Origin: Hymenobacter qilianensis
GTDB lineage: Bacteria > Bacteroidota > Bacteroidia > Cytophagales > Hymenobacteraceae
DNA: 64,000 nt
Assembly (NCBI RefSeq): GCF_014489555.1
Contig: NZ_CP060784.1
Coordinates: 1,612,001 to 1,676,000, forward strand
Direction of reading: 5' to 3'
Part shown: positions 37,864 through 46,857 of the stretch, piece by piece
How the letters are laid out: every line of letters begins with the position of its first letter
Numbering within the stretch: position 1 is the first letter of the stretch
Program-made: the position numbers and the translations under genes
The notes under the pieces: model-generated
The model's database searches: none
Seen by the model: only the letters and a program-made list of their open reading frames with translations
Told to the model about the DNA's origin: nothing

Positions 37864-38846
37864 ACCACAACCTTATTTCATTAAGTGCTCCTGAAATGTG
37901 GAGTGAGGCATTAAAGGATATTCCCCATTCCTTTAGTCATACATGGCAAAGTTGTTATGCAATGCATTTAACAACTGATTATGACACTTACTTATATAAT
38001 TTTGTCAGCAATGATATTAAAGTGCTATGCCCTATAGCAATTCGTGAGTATAAAGGGGTTAAGGATGTCGTAACCCCTTATGGTTTTTCAGGTTTTATTG
38101 GCAATCGGAGTTGCCTCAATTTCCCAAACTATTGGAAAAAATTTGCATATGAATGTGGGTGGGTGAGTGGATATATTGGATTGAATCCGATATTAGAGAA
38201 TCCCTCTTATTATGCTGAAGAAGATGTGTTTGAATATAATGAATTATATATCATAAATCTGAGGCTTACAATGGAAGAGCTTTTTCAGAATCTGTCGACG
38301 AATAGAAGGCGGCAGCTGAAGACATTTTCTGACAAAAGCCAAAATTTTACATTAGATAAAAATGTTATCAAAGAGTTTTTTCTTAACAATTATCACCAAT
38401 TTTTTGCTGAGAGAAATGCATCGAGTGTATATAATTTCTCGGAAAACACTCTAAGTTATATTATAGAGTTAGATAACGTTATAATGGTTGGATATAGTGA
38501 GGGTAGCAAAATGCAAGCAGTTTCATTGTTTGCTTATACTTTGCATGGAGCAGAATATTTATTCAATATTTCCTTGCCAGAGGGTAGAGATAAAGCTGTT
38601 CCACTCATATGGTTTGGTGTGAGCTACTTAAAATCACTCAATATACCAACTCTGAATTTAGGTGGAGGGGTGCAGCGTAACGATTCTATTGCTCAGTTTA
38701 AACAGCGATTTGGCGCCGTTATTTGTCCATTGAGGTGCTTGAAACAAGTGTACAATGAACCTGTCTATTCTCAGCTTTGCCTGGAAATTTCTGCTGATCC
38801 AAGCGATAAGACTGGCTATTTCCCAGCTTATAGGGAACGTACATAA
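37860..38846 (+). CDS. FemAB/GNAT-fold acyltransferase-like protein
   Basis: A 328-residue protein. SFSHTWQSCYAMHL, PYGFSGFIG, FQNLSTNRRRQLKTFSDKSQ, VSLFAYTLHGAEYLFNISLPEG and LNLGGGVQRNDSIAQFKQRFGA follow the order of FemAB-like (Acetyltransf_6) proteins in polysaccharide loci. The RRRQLK and LGGG...FKQRFG blocks are typical. These transfer acyl or aminoacyl groups. With an aminotransferase and a methyltransferase beside it, N-acylation of an amino sugar is a reasonable guess only. Confidence 0.65.
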   Translation: MNHNLISLSAPEMWSEALKDIPHSFSHTWQSCYAMHLTTDYDTYLYNFVSNDIKVLCPIAIREYKGVKDVVTPYGFSGFIGNRSCLNFPNYWKKFAYECGWVSGYIGLNPILENPSYYAEEDVFEYNELYIINLRLTMEELFQNLSTNRRRQLKTFSDKSQNFTLDKNVIKEFFLNNYHQFFAERNASSVYNFSENTLSYIIELDNVIMVGYSEGSKMQAVSLFAYTLHGAEYLFNISLPEGRDKAVPLIWFGVSYLKSLNIPTLNLGGGVQRNDSIAQFKQRFGAVICPLRCLKQVYNEPVYSQLCLEISADPSDKTGYFPAYRERT

Positions 38847-38886
38847 TTGTTTCATGTATAATTTACACTTTCAAACCATAGAATAA

Positions 38887-39585
38887 ATGTTTACCAAAAC
38901 GGCTAGCTACTACGATGCTCTTTATAATTTCAAAGACTATAGTGAAGCATCTGACCACCTTCATCAACTTATACAATCATATAACCCCAATGCCAAGACG
39001 TTGCTTGATGTGGCTTGTGGTACTGGTAAACACATAGAGCATCTAAGAAATAGATATCAGGTTGTTGGTATAGACCTTAATGCTGAATTATTAGAGGTAG
39101 CTCACACACGATGTCCAGATGTACCCTTCTACCAGAAGGACATGACCGATTTTGATTTGTCAGTTACTTTCGATGTTGTAGTTTGCTTGTTTAGCTCGAT
39201 TGCTTATGTGCAAACGGTTGACAACCTGAACAAAACCGTAAAGTGCTTAGCTCAACATTTAAATCTTGGTGGGTTATTGGTAATTGAACCTTGGATTACA
39301 CCAGATCAATATGTCGTCGGAAAGATAACTGCTAACTTCGTTGATCAGCCTAATCTAAAAATTGCATGGATGTATGTTAGTCAGTTGAAAGATAATACAT
39401 CAGTTTTTAATATAAATTATATGGTAGGAACACCGGAAGGCGTTAATAATTTTTCGGAGGAACATATAATGGGGTTGTGGACTGATATCGATTATAGAAG
39501 TGCGATGGAGAAAGCCTCTGTGGAAGTGAATTATGATCCTAAAGGTTTGTTCGGTAGGGGTATGTATTATGGTGTAAAACAGTAG
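38887..39585 (+). CDS. SAM methyltransferase, amino-sugar N-methyltransferase type
   Basis: A 232-residue class I methyltransferase. Motif I is LLDVACGTGKHIEHL (about residue 40), the acidic residue in VVGIDLN, and motif IV reads DVVVCLFSSIAYVQ. The opening TASYYDALYNFKDYSEASDHL and the C-terminal GLFGRGMYYGVKQ resemble DesVI/TylM1 enzymes, which dimethylate the amino group of dTDP-3-amino-6-deoxysugars. Together with the DegT aminotransferase this suggests an N-methylated aminosugar. It starts 40 bases after the FemAB-like gene. Confidence 0.8.
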   Translation: MFTKTASYYDALYNFKDYSEASDHLHQLIQSYNPNAKTLLDVACGTGKHIEHLRNRYQVVGIDLNAELLEVAHTRCPDVPFYQKDMTDFDLSVTFDVVVCLFSSIAYVQTVDNLNKTVKCLAQHLNLGGLLVIEPWITPDQYVVGKITANFVDQPNLKIAWMYVSQLKDNTSVFNINYMVGTPEGVNNFSEEHIMGLWTDIDYRSAMEKASVEVNYDPKGLFGRGMYYGVKQ

Positions 39586-39633
39586 GTATATTCCAGTTCG
39601 AGTAATTCCAACTTATAACTCTAGCTTCTGTAA

Positions 39634-40485
39634 ATGGTAGACATAAGTATTTGGATTACTGCCTATAATCACGAAGAATATATAGCTGAGGCATTAGAAA
39701 GCGTGTTAGGTCAATTAACGACCTTTACGTATGAATTGGTCATTGGAGAAGACTTTTCCAGTGACCGAACCCGGGAGATTGTACTTGCTTATAAAGCGCG
39801 CTACCCTGATAGGATCAGGTTATATTTGCCCGACAAAAATCTGGGTATGATTCCAATGACAAAGGCCTCGTATGACCTTTGTACTGGAAGATACATTGCT
39901 TGGCTAGATGGGGATGATTATTGGATCGATCCATACAAACTTCAGAAGCAGGTTGAGTTTCTTGAAACAAATCCGGAGTTCTCTTTCTGCTTTCACAAAG
40001 TGCGTATTATAGATCGAATTAAAGATACTTTTGTTGATTCTGTAGATCCAGTACATAAAGGGATTGATAATACTTTTTCTACGGAGCATTTTTTGCAAGT
40101 CTATAATCCTGTTTATACTTCATCGGTACTACATAGAAACGTAGTAGGACACCCGTTGCCAGAATGGTTATTGAGCTTGCCTTTTACAGACTGGGGGTTC
40201 TATCTTATCTTATGTAAATATGGTAAGGGTAAGTATTTTAGTGAAACCATGAGTATTTATAGGGTTCACCAACGTGGGGCTTATTCAGGCCAGACAGATT
40301 ACAACCAGATCTTGCAGATAATCAGCTTTTTTAAATTGATCAGAAATGCTGAATTTAGTCAATATAATAAATACACAAAAAAAGTAATTCAATACTATCG
40401 GTATAGGTTATATGAAATAGATTTGAAAAACAGAGATTTTGTAAATGCTATTAAAAACAGATTGTTTTCACGGTTCTGCATATAG
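39634..40485 (+). CDS. family 2 glycosyltransferase
   Basis: A 283-residue GT2 enzyme: ISIWITAYNHEEYIAEALESVL, VIGEDFSSDRTREIVLAY (nucleotide-binding Asp) and the DXD region YIAWLDGDDYWIDPYKLQKQ. It transfers a sugar from an NDP-sugar on the cytoplasmic face. It is the only dedicated glycosyltransferase visible between 35 and 42 kb. The last ~60 residues are Lys/Tyr-rich and AT-biased. Confidence 0.88.
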   Translation: MVDISIWITAYNHEEYIAEALESVLGQLTTFTYELVIGEDFSSDRTREIVLAYKARYPDRIRLYLPDKNLGMIPMTKASYDLCTGRYIAWLDGDDYWIDPYKLQKQVEFLETNPEFSFCFHKVRIIDRIKDTFVDSVDPVHKGIDNTFSTEHFLQVYNPVYTSSVLHRNVVGHPLPEWLLSLPFTDWGFYLILCKYGKGKYFSETMSIYRVHQRGAYSGQTDYNQILQIISFFKLIRNAEFSQYNKYTKKVIQYYRYRLYEIDLKNRDFVNAIKNRLFSRFCI

Positions 40486-40515
40486 TTACGGATGCCTTCC
40501 TGTCGATAAATATAT

Positions 40516-41799
40516 TTAGGGTAGAGCCATATGTGTTTGGGTAAGGAAAAAAGGGAACGTTGGGCGAACTACTCCCCACCACTTGCCATACCATTGAATA
40601 TTAGTGCGATAGTCTTCTAAGTCAAAACTCAGGCATTGCTCATAATCATATAGATTAATAGTAGTATCCTTCAGCACGTATAAGTTTATATAATAGGATC
40701 CATCATTGAGGAAATTGCCGGGAATAGTACATTCGCCACTTACCACTCCTTTCTGGCAAATTGTCGCAGTTGAAGCGACATCAAACACACAGTCACCATT
40801 ATAGGAAAACAGCGTTAAATGGGTGCTAATGAGAATATCATCCGTGAAATTCCAAAATTGGAACCTAATGGTAAGTGGCGTGCGGATATCGAGGGGGGCA
40901 TCTGGTTGAAGGAGTTGTGGAATAAGCTCAACCAGTTTAAACCGAATCTTGTCATTGCCTGGGGCTTCATTCGGATCAGTCCAGCTTTGTTTTGTTTTGA
41001 GCTGCTGATTATCAATTAAGTAACGATTCACTACGTCGTTTACGGGGCCGGTCGCTCTGACTTTGCCATGTTGCAGCCATAGCCCTTTGTCGCAGAGGTT
41101 GTTGATGGCTTGCATACTATGACTGACGAAAAGGATGGTGCGTCCGTCGTTGGTAGCTACTTCCCGCATCTTACCCAAGCACTTCTTCTGAAACTCGGCG
41201 TCGCCCACAGCCAGAACTTCATCGATGATCAGGATATCGGGTTCCAAGTGTGCGGCTACAGCAAAAGCCAATCGCACGTACATTCCTGATGAGTAGCGCT
41301 TTACGGGCGTATCTAAGAATTTTTCTACTCCGGAAAAAGCCACTATCTCATCGAACTTAGCTCGGATCTCGGCTTTGCTCATCCCCAGGATGTAACCGCT
41401 CAGATAGATGTTTTCCCGGCCGGAAAGCTCCGAGTGGAAGCCCGTACCCACTTCCAACAGGCTACTCACCTTTCCACGGCCTCGAACAAAGCCAGCGGAC
41501 GGACGAATAATGCGCGACACTATTTTAAGAAGCGTGGATTTACCTGCGCCATTGCTACCAATGATGCCCCACACCTCGCCCTGCTTTACTTCAAAGTCGA
41601 CATTCTGTAGAGCCCATAGGGCCTGGCTCTGGGTGGCATTTGGAAACTGGGCGTCGGGTAGCTGAAAAAATGGATCCTGCTGTTTGCGGACCGCTGTGGT
41701 CCACCAGCGCTGCAGGTCCTGGAGCAGATAACCCGTGCCAATGGTTCCTAGGCGGTAAACCTTGGATAGTTTCTCAATTTGGATAACTAATTCTGACAT
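40516..41799 (-). CDS. wzt: polysaccharide ABC exporter ATPase (Wzt-like) with C-terminal glycan-binding domain
   Basis: A 427-residue Wzt/TagH-type ATPase. Walker A is GSNGAGKST (about residue 85), followed by VSRIIRPSAGFVRGRGKVSSLLEVG, signature YSSGMYVRLAFAVAAHL and Walker B ILIIDEVLAVGD. About 170 further residues form a beta-sandwich like the Wzt C-terminal domain that recognises the capped end of the O-chain. It works with the Wzm permease whose gene is seven bases upstream. GC content returns here to the level of the rest of the window. Confidence 0.92.
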   Translation of the reverse strand: MSELVIQIEKLSKVYRLGTIGTGYLLQDLQRWWTTAVRKQQDPFFQLPDAQFPNATQSQALWALQNVDFEVKQGEVWGIIGSNGAGKSTLLKIVSRIIRPSAGFVRGRGKVSSLLEVGTGFHSELSGRENIYLSGYILGMSKAEIRAKFDEIVAFSGVEKFLDTPVKRYSSGMYVRLAFAVAAHLEPDILIIDEVLAVGDAEFQKKCLGKMREVATNDGRTILFVSHSMQAINNLCDKGLWLQHGKVRATGPVNDVVNRYLIDNQQLKTKQSWTDPNEAPGNDKIRFKLVELIPQLLQPDAPLDIRTPLTIRFQFWNFTDDILISTHLTLFSYNGDCVFDVASTATICQKGVVSGECTIPGNFLNDGSYYINLYVLKDTTINLYDYEQCLSFDLEDYRTNIQWYGKWWGVVRPTFPFFLTQTHMALP

Positions 41800-41805
41800 A
41801 TGTTT

Positions 41806-42663
41806 TTATATCGTATCTATTAGCTTGTCTCCTTGCTTATTAAAAATAAGCAGCGCGGCCAACAAGAGGACAGCCGTAACGATGAAGCTGTAAGCGAAGA
41901 GGGGAAAAGTAACCACTCCCTGGCCCAGAAGCGCGCGGCGAAACAACTCAAATAGGGGGGTGAGAGGATTGAGTTGCACAAGCCAGCGCCACTTTTCCGA
42001 TACGTAGCCGACGGGATAAATCACGGGAGTCAGGAACATGAGCAGACGGGTTCCTAATCCTATCAGGTAGTTCATATCCCGGTACTTTGCCGTCAATACA
42101 GAGAAGAATAAGCCTAGCGCGAAGCTTATTGTGCCAACGAGCAAAATGGCTACGGGCGCAAGCAACAGCCATTTAACATCCGGCACTGGTAGGCCCTGAA
42201 AAATGAAATAATAGGCCAGCACTAAGATTAGTAACCCGAACTGGATGCCGAAGTTGAATAGGTAACCGGTAAGGCGCGCAACTGGAATAATAAGGCGCGG
42301 GAAATAGACCTTGCTGAATACCTGAGCGTTGTCGCGGAAGGTGGATGAGATACTGGTGAACGTATCGTTGAACAGGTTCCAGAGAATAATGCCGGCCAGG
42401 TAGAAAAGCACGGGCGGGGTGCCGCCCGTTGAAATGCCGACTACTTTGCCGAAAACGACGACATACGTAATCAGGGTCAGGAGAGGCTGCAGCAACACCC
42501 ACAGCGGACCCAAAATGGTTTGCTGGTAGACGAGCAGAAAATCGCGGCGCACCAGCCCTGAGGCTAAGTGTCGGTAAGCCCAAAGGTCAGGCAAACTGGT
42601 GCCCCACCAACTGGTTTTGGACCCGATTTCCCAGTCCCATTTGTTATCGGTGCGAATAGACAT
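41806..42663 (-). CDS. wzm: polysaccharide ABC exporter permease (Wzm-like)
   Basis: An ABC-2 permease of 285 residues. DLWAYRHLASGLVRRDFLLVYQQTILGPLWVLLQPL is the typical N-terminal amphipathic block, followed by six hydrophobic segments, PRLIIPVARL, and the final LNPLTPLFELFRRALLG. It forms the membrane channel for the O-polysaccharide or teichoic-acid-like glycan. The start could be ATG at 42663 or an upstream ATG about nine codons earlier. It lies upstream of wzt in one operon. Confidence 0.9.
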   Translation of the reverse strand: MSIRTDNKWDWEIGSKTSWWGTSLPDLWAYRHLASGLVRRDFLLVYQQTILGPLWVLLQPLLTLITYVVVFGKVVGISTGGTPPVLFYLAGIILWNLFNDTFTSISSTFRDNAQVFSKVYFPRLIIPVARLTGYLFNFGIQFGLLILVLAYYFIFQGLPVPDVKWLLLAPVAILLVGTISFALGLFFSVLTAKYRDMNYLIGLGTRLLMFLTPVIYPVGYVSEKWRWLVQLNPLTPLFELFRRALLGQGVVTFPLFAYSFIVTAVLLLAALLIFNKQGDKLIDTI

Positions 42664-42971
42664 GTGTTGCGTGTGATACTGGCCCATGAGGCCCGGCAGT
42701 AGTGCTGAACTAAGAAAGAGGAGCTTTGAAGTAATCAAGCAACTACCCGCTTCTTAGGCGATAAAGAAAGGTAAGGCTGGTTCGTGTATAGACCAAACTA
42801 CACAAAACGCGTCTGTGAGAAGCAAATGTAGCTGCAGGTTTACGGAATGATGTAAGATGGTTTTAATTAAATACTTGATTATCAAACCTGTTTCTATAAA
42901 GCATACAATGTGCGCCAGCTGGCAGATGAACTCCAAACTGAACTGGCCCTAGGCTGCGTACATAGCGCTCT

Positions 42972-43967
42972 ATGCGCTACTGGCTGAGTACTTTGCTGCT
43001 GATTTTGACCCTTATTCGGACAGGACGGGCCCAAAAAATGCCCCCCGACAGTAGTGTTGTCAGCCCTGACCATCTCATCGCCTATTCTTTCGCAAACGAC
43101 GCCTTTTTTCGCACTGACTATTATTTTACCCAAGGCATGAGCCTGAATGTGGTGCTACCCGCGCTGGCCAAGTCGCCGGTAAATAAAATCCTGCTGGGGG
43201 GCAAAATGGCGGCCGTGCGCTATCATGGCGTGAAGTTGTTTTATGATGGTTTTACGCCGCTGCGAATACAGGATGCGTTTATCCGGGTGGGCGACCGGCC
43301 ATATGCTTCCTACATCTATGCTTCGCTGTACCGCATTGCTAATCAGCCCCGACAACGGCAGCGGCTGACTGCCGGCCTCGACCTAGGCTTTATCGGGCCG
43401 GCCGCCGGGGCGAAGGGCTTTCAAACCAAAGTACATGAACTGCTGGATGCACCCACGCCGCAGGGCTGGGATTATCAGGTGCGAAACGACTTGGTAATGG
43501 GCTACCACGTTGCCGCCGAGAAGCAAATAGCCGCGGGGGGCAAATTCGTGGAGCTGATCGGTACGGCGCGGGCCTCGGTGGGTACGTTGTACACGCTGGC
43601 GGCCACTGGCTTGCTGGTGCGCGCGGGGAAAATGAACCCGTATTTCAGCGACCTTGGTGTAAACTCAACAGTGGGCCGGGCTGGGGGGAAAAAACTACAG
43701 GTTTTCGCTCAGGGCCGCTTAGAAGGGCGAGTAGTAGGCTATAATGCTACGCTACAGGGCGGAATGCTTAATCGGCAGAGTCCTTATACGCTGAGTGCAA
43801 GCCAATTGAAGCGCGGGATAGTGCAGGGCAGCGGCGGTTTGGTGCTCACTTATGGTCGCGTACGCTTCGAGCCATCGGCTACCTGGGTTTCGCCGGAGCT
43901 TCGGGGTGGGCGCGCGCACCGGTGGGTTCAGTTTGACTTCTGGGGGCTTTTTAGGCGCTCGGGCTAG
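42972..43967 (+). CDS. lpxR: lipid A deacylase LpxR-family protein
   Basis: A 331-residue outer-membrane protein with a short signal peptide (RYWLSTLLLILTLIRTGRAQ). The block YSFANDAFFRTDYYFTQGMSL matches the LpxR/DUF2219 start END.F..TDRYYTNG, and DRPYASYIYASL and GWDYQVRNDL are further family blocks. LpxR removes the 3'-acyloxyacyl chain of lipid A at the outer membrane. It lies next to the Wzm/Wzt exporter, divergently. Two copies of the G6 motif are coding and in frame (LGGKM, AGGKF). Confidence 0.8.
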   Translation: MRYWLSTLLLILTLIRTGRAQKMPPDSSVVSPDHLIAYSFANDAFFRTDYYFTQGMSLNVVLPALAKSPVNKILLGGKMAAVRYHGVKLFYDGFTPLRIQDAFIRVGDRPYASYIYASLYRIANQPRQRQRLTAGLDLGFIGPAAGAKGFQTKVHELLDAPTPQGWDYQVRNDLVMGYHVAAEKQIAAGGKFVELIGTARASVGTLYTLAATGLLVRAGKMNPYFSDLGVNSTVGRAGGKKLQVFAQGRLEGRVVGYNATLQGGMLNRQSPYTLSASQLKRGIVQGSGGLVLTYGRVRFEPSATWVSPELRGGRAHRWVQFDFWGLFRRSG

Positions 43968-44037
43968 GCTCAGGTGCCAGAGCAGGCAAGCCCGACGCAG
44001 AGAATCCAGCAGCAATGCTTTGTACGTAGGTTCCAGC

Positions 44038-44172
44038 ATGCCAAAAGCAGTGCGAAATAAGCGTCGTAAGCCGACTGGATGGTGGCGAGCCGTGAAAGCG
44101 AACTGGCCCTGGAGCCTAGCACTCGCCGCTTTCACGGTGCTGGGGCTGTTGGTGTGGCGCCACGGCTGGTAG
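44038..44172 (+). CDS. 44-residue basic membrane protein
   Basis: A small open frame starting with ATG at 44038: MPKAVRNKRRKPTGWW, then a hydrophobic segment (WSLALAAFTVLGLLVW) and RHGW at the end. A basic N-terminus followed by one membrane helix is a believable small inner-membrane protein. I do not recognise a family. The codon bias is GC-rich like its neighbours. It converges on the EamA gene. Confidence 0.4.
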   Translation: MPKAVRNKRRKPTGWWRAVKANWPWSLALAAFTVLGLLVWRHGW

Positions 44173-44216
44173 TGGATACTTGGCTAAACAAGGCGGTAAA
44201 CCAGGTTTTGCGCGGT

Positions 44217-45161
44217 CTATCTGGCTTTGTTTACCATAAAAACGCCCCCCAGAATGATAATCATGCCCAGGCAATGCAGCAGGTTGATGGTTTCGCCATC
44301 CAGCACACCCCAGCCCAGCGCCACGATAGGCACCAGATACGTATTGGAGCTGGCAAAAAGCGCCGTCGATTCCTGAATCAGCTTGTTGAACAGCACCATC
44401 GCTACTGCTGTGCTCATAAAGGCCAGCAACGCGATGTAGCCCAGGGCCGACCAGGCGCCGGGCACAGTAGAAAGCTTCACGAGAAAATCGGTGAAGCCGA
44501 AAAGGAAAACCAGGGCCGGGCCGCCGATAAGCATGAGGAGCAGGCTGGTAACTGCCAGCGACGGAATACCATGCAGATGGTGCTTAATCACGTTGACACT
44601 AACCCCGTAACCCATCGTGGCCAGCACGATGTAGAGGCCGTACCAGGCGTTGCCCAGGCCGGTAGGAGTGGCCGAGCCCCCGCTGCCGCCCAAGCCCATC
44701 AGAACCACCGTACCCACAAAGCCGAGCCCGATGCCCAGTGCCCGCAGCGGCGTAATACGCTGCCGGAAAAATAGAGCGCCCACCAGCAGCGTAAACACTA
44801 CCGTAAGTGCGTTGAGTACGCCGGCCAGCCCCGAGGCCAGCTTGGTTTCGGCGTAAGCAAATAGGAACGCCGGAATAAACGTGCCTACTATGCCGCTCAG
44901 CAGCAAATACTTGAAGCGGCTGCGCTCTACGCGTTGCACGTGGCGCAGCCCAAACGGCAACAGCACCAACGCGGCAATGCTCACCCGCGCCGCGCCCAGC
45001 TCCAGAGCCGAAAAAACCTCCAGCCCCTTCTTCATCAGAATAAACGAGGTGCCCCAGATGCAGGCCAAAACAACGAGCAACACCCAGGCCGAGGCTGGAA
45101 TACGTTGGGCAGGCGCGATGGTGGCGGTGGAAGCAGGAGCAATAGGAGGAGCAGTAGGCAT
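44217..45161 (-). CDS. EamA/DMT-family transporter
   Basis: A 314-residue protein with ten hydrophobic segments in two EamA repeats. Repeat 1 starts ASAWVLLVVLACIWGTSFILMKKGL; repeat 2 starts NAWYGLYIVLATMGYGVSVN. It is of the drug/metabolite exporter superfamily, and the substrate cannot be told. The ATG at 45161 was chosen because the first ~20 residues (Ala/Pro/Thr-rich) fit an N-terminal cytoplasmic tail. The stop is close to a motif copy (AACGCCCCCCAGA). Confidence 0.88.
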   Translation of the reverse strand: MPTAPPIAPASTATIAPAQRIPASAWVLLVVLACIWGTSFILMKKGLEVFSALELGAARVSIAALVLLPFGLRHVQRVERSRFKYLLLSGIVGTFIPAFLFAYAETKLASGLAGVLNALTVVFTLLVGALFFRQRITPLRALGIGLGFVGTVVLMGLGGSGGSATPTGLGNAWYGLYIVLATMGYGVSVNVIKHHLHGIPSLAVTSLLLMLIGGPALVFLFGFTDFLVKLSTVPGAWSALGYIALLAFMSTAVAMVLFNKLIQESTALFASSNTYLVPIVALGWGVLDGETINLLHCLGMIIILGGVFMVNKAR

Positions 45162-45353
45162 AATGGCTACAAAGATCAAAACAAGTACTGAGGTATCGGG
45201 AGGATGCGGGTAAGTGGCACTAACTGCATGTGCAGCGCCAGACAAGTAAAATCAATAGTTGACTGGTTAATTATCACGCCGTTCTGTAGACTTGTAGCTG
45301 TGAAGATTCTTGTGCCAGACTGCTGCTTTACAACTTATGTTTTGAACCATACT

Positions 45354-45761
45354 ATGGAGCCAACAGAAGCTAACAAATTAGTTGTACAGGCTTATGTAAA
45401 AGCCTTTAACCAAGGTGATATGCAAGCCTTACGCACTATTTTTGCCCCCGATGCGCTGGTGTATGGGGTGCTCGGCTGGGGTAGTATGGAGCAAGTAATA
45501 CCAGTCTGGCAAGAGTTGCATAACGCCTTCAACATTCAGCTAGAGGTAGAGTCTATAATCGCTGAGGGCGATGAAGTGGCAGTGCGCTACACAGAGCGTG
45601 GACAATCGATCGGTTCGTTTCGTGGGAGCGCCATTACGGACAAGACGTATGAGATTGTCGCGATGGAACACTTCGTGGTCCGAGACGGCCAAGTTCAACG
45701 GCGCTGGGGTGCCCGCGACTCAGCGGCTCAGTTTCGGCAGATGGGCCTATCACTTGGTTAG
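45354..45761 (+). CDS. SnoaL-like (NTF2-fold) protein
   Basis: A 135-residue protein with the SnoaL pattern: NKLVVQAYVKAFNQGDMQALRTIFAPDALVYG, then EDVIPVWQELH-like VIPVWQELHNAF, EGDEVAVRYTERGQ and MEHFVVRDGQVQRRW. The NTF2 fold is used for small-molecule enzymes and binding proteins. No substrate can be given. Confidence 0.8.
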   Translation: MEPTEANKLVVQAYVKAFNQGDMQALRTIFAPDALVYGVLGWGSMEQVIPVWQELHNAFNIQLEVESIIAEGDEVAVRYTERGQSIGSFRGSAITDKTYEIVAMEHFVVRDGQVQRRWGARDSAAQFRQMGLSLG

Positions 45762-45798
45762 CCAGAACTAGTCTGGGGGCAAATACCTGACTTCAGCC

Positions 45799-46788
45799 TT
45801 ATCCCACCATTACCGGTTCGGCGGCGGCTATTTCTTCCAGAATTTCCAGAATGATTGCGGGCTGCTCGGCGTCTACTAGGCGGGTGCGCCACTGCTTGGC
45901 GCCTTCCAGCCCGCGGAAGTATTGGGCATAGTGCCGGCGCATCTCAAACACACCCACGCGCGGTCCTTTCCACTCGATGCTCTTCTCAAAATGCATACGG
46001 CACATCGCCACGCGCTCCTCAATAGTAGGCGGCGCCAGCTTTTCGCCGGTGGCGAGGTAGTGCTTTATTTCGCGGAAAATCCAGGGGTAGCCGATGCTGG
46101 CCCGACCCACCATGATACCATCGACGCCATAGCGCTCTTTATAAAGCGCCGCCTTTTCGGGCGAGTCAATATCGCCGTTGCCGAAGATGGGAATGTGGAT
46201 GCGCGGGTTGTTTTTGATCCGGTGAATCAGGGTCCAGTCGGCCTCGCCTTTGTAAAGCTGCGCACGGGTGCGGCCGTGAATGGTAAGCGCCTCAATGCCA
46301 ATATCCTGCAAGCGCTCGGCTACCTCCTCCACGTTTTTGGTGTCGTCGTCCCAGCCCAGGCGCGTTTTCACCGTCACGGGCAAATGGGTATTGCGCACCA
46401 CCGCCGACGTCATTTCCACCATCTTCGGAATGTCGCGCAGCAGAGCCGCGCCGGCGCCCCGGCAGGCCACCTGCTTTACGGGGCAGCCGTAGTTGATATC
46501 AATCAGGTCGGGGCCAGCGGCGGTGCTGATCGCGGCGCACTCGCCCATCGTAGCTACGTCGGAGCCAAAAAGCTGGATGCCGATGGGCCGCTCATAGTCG
46601 AACACGTCGAGCTTTTTCTTGCTTTTGGCCGCGTCCCGAATCAATCCTTCCGAGGAAATAAACTCAGTGTACATCAAATCAGCCCCGTTGGCTTTGCACA
46701 CGGCCCGAAAAGGCGGGTCGGATACGTCCTCCATAGGAGCCAAAAGCAACGGGAAATCGGGCAGAGCTAGGTCGCGGATGTGTACCAC
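45799..46788 (-). CDS. dusB: tRNA-dihydrouridine synthase (DusB type)
   Basis: A 329-residue FMN-dependent Dus enzyme. It has LLLAPMEDVSDPPFRAVC, IGIQLFGSD, the catalytic-Cys block DLIDINYGCPVKQVACRGAGAALL, LTIHGRTRAQLYKG and IFGNGDIDSPE. It reduces uridines in the tRNA D-loop. The start is GTG at 46788. It is divergent from the CPBP protease, with about 70 bases between. Confidence 0.93.
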   Translation of the reverse strand: MVHIRDLALPDFPLLLAPMEDVSDPPFRAVCKANGADLMYTEFISSEGLIRDAAKSKKKLDVFDYERPIGIQLFGSDVATMGECAAISTAAGPDLIDINYGCPVKQVACRGAGAALLRDIPKMVEMTSAVVRNTHLPVTVKTRLGWDDDTKNVEEVAERLQDIGIEALTIHGRTRAQLYKGEADWTLIHRIKNNPRIHIPIFGNGDIDSPEKAALYKERYGVDGIMVGRASIGYPWIFREIKHYLATGEKLAPPTIEERVAMCRMHFEKSIEWKGPRVGVFEMRRHYAQYFRGLEGAKQWRTRLVDAEQPAIILEILEEIAAAEPVMVG

Positions 46789-46857
46789 AAGTAGGCAGTT
46801 AGAGGAATTTGCGCAAATTTACGACACTTCCAAGTTTCCCGTAACCACCTGTCTGCT

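Noticed and set aside
35114..42738. Integrative element bringing in the glycan genes
   Set aside because: Despite the AT-rich composition I see no integrase, transposase, direct repeats or tRNA at either edge.
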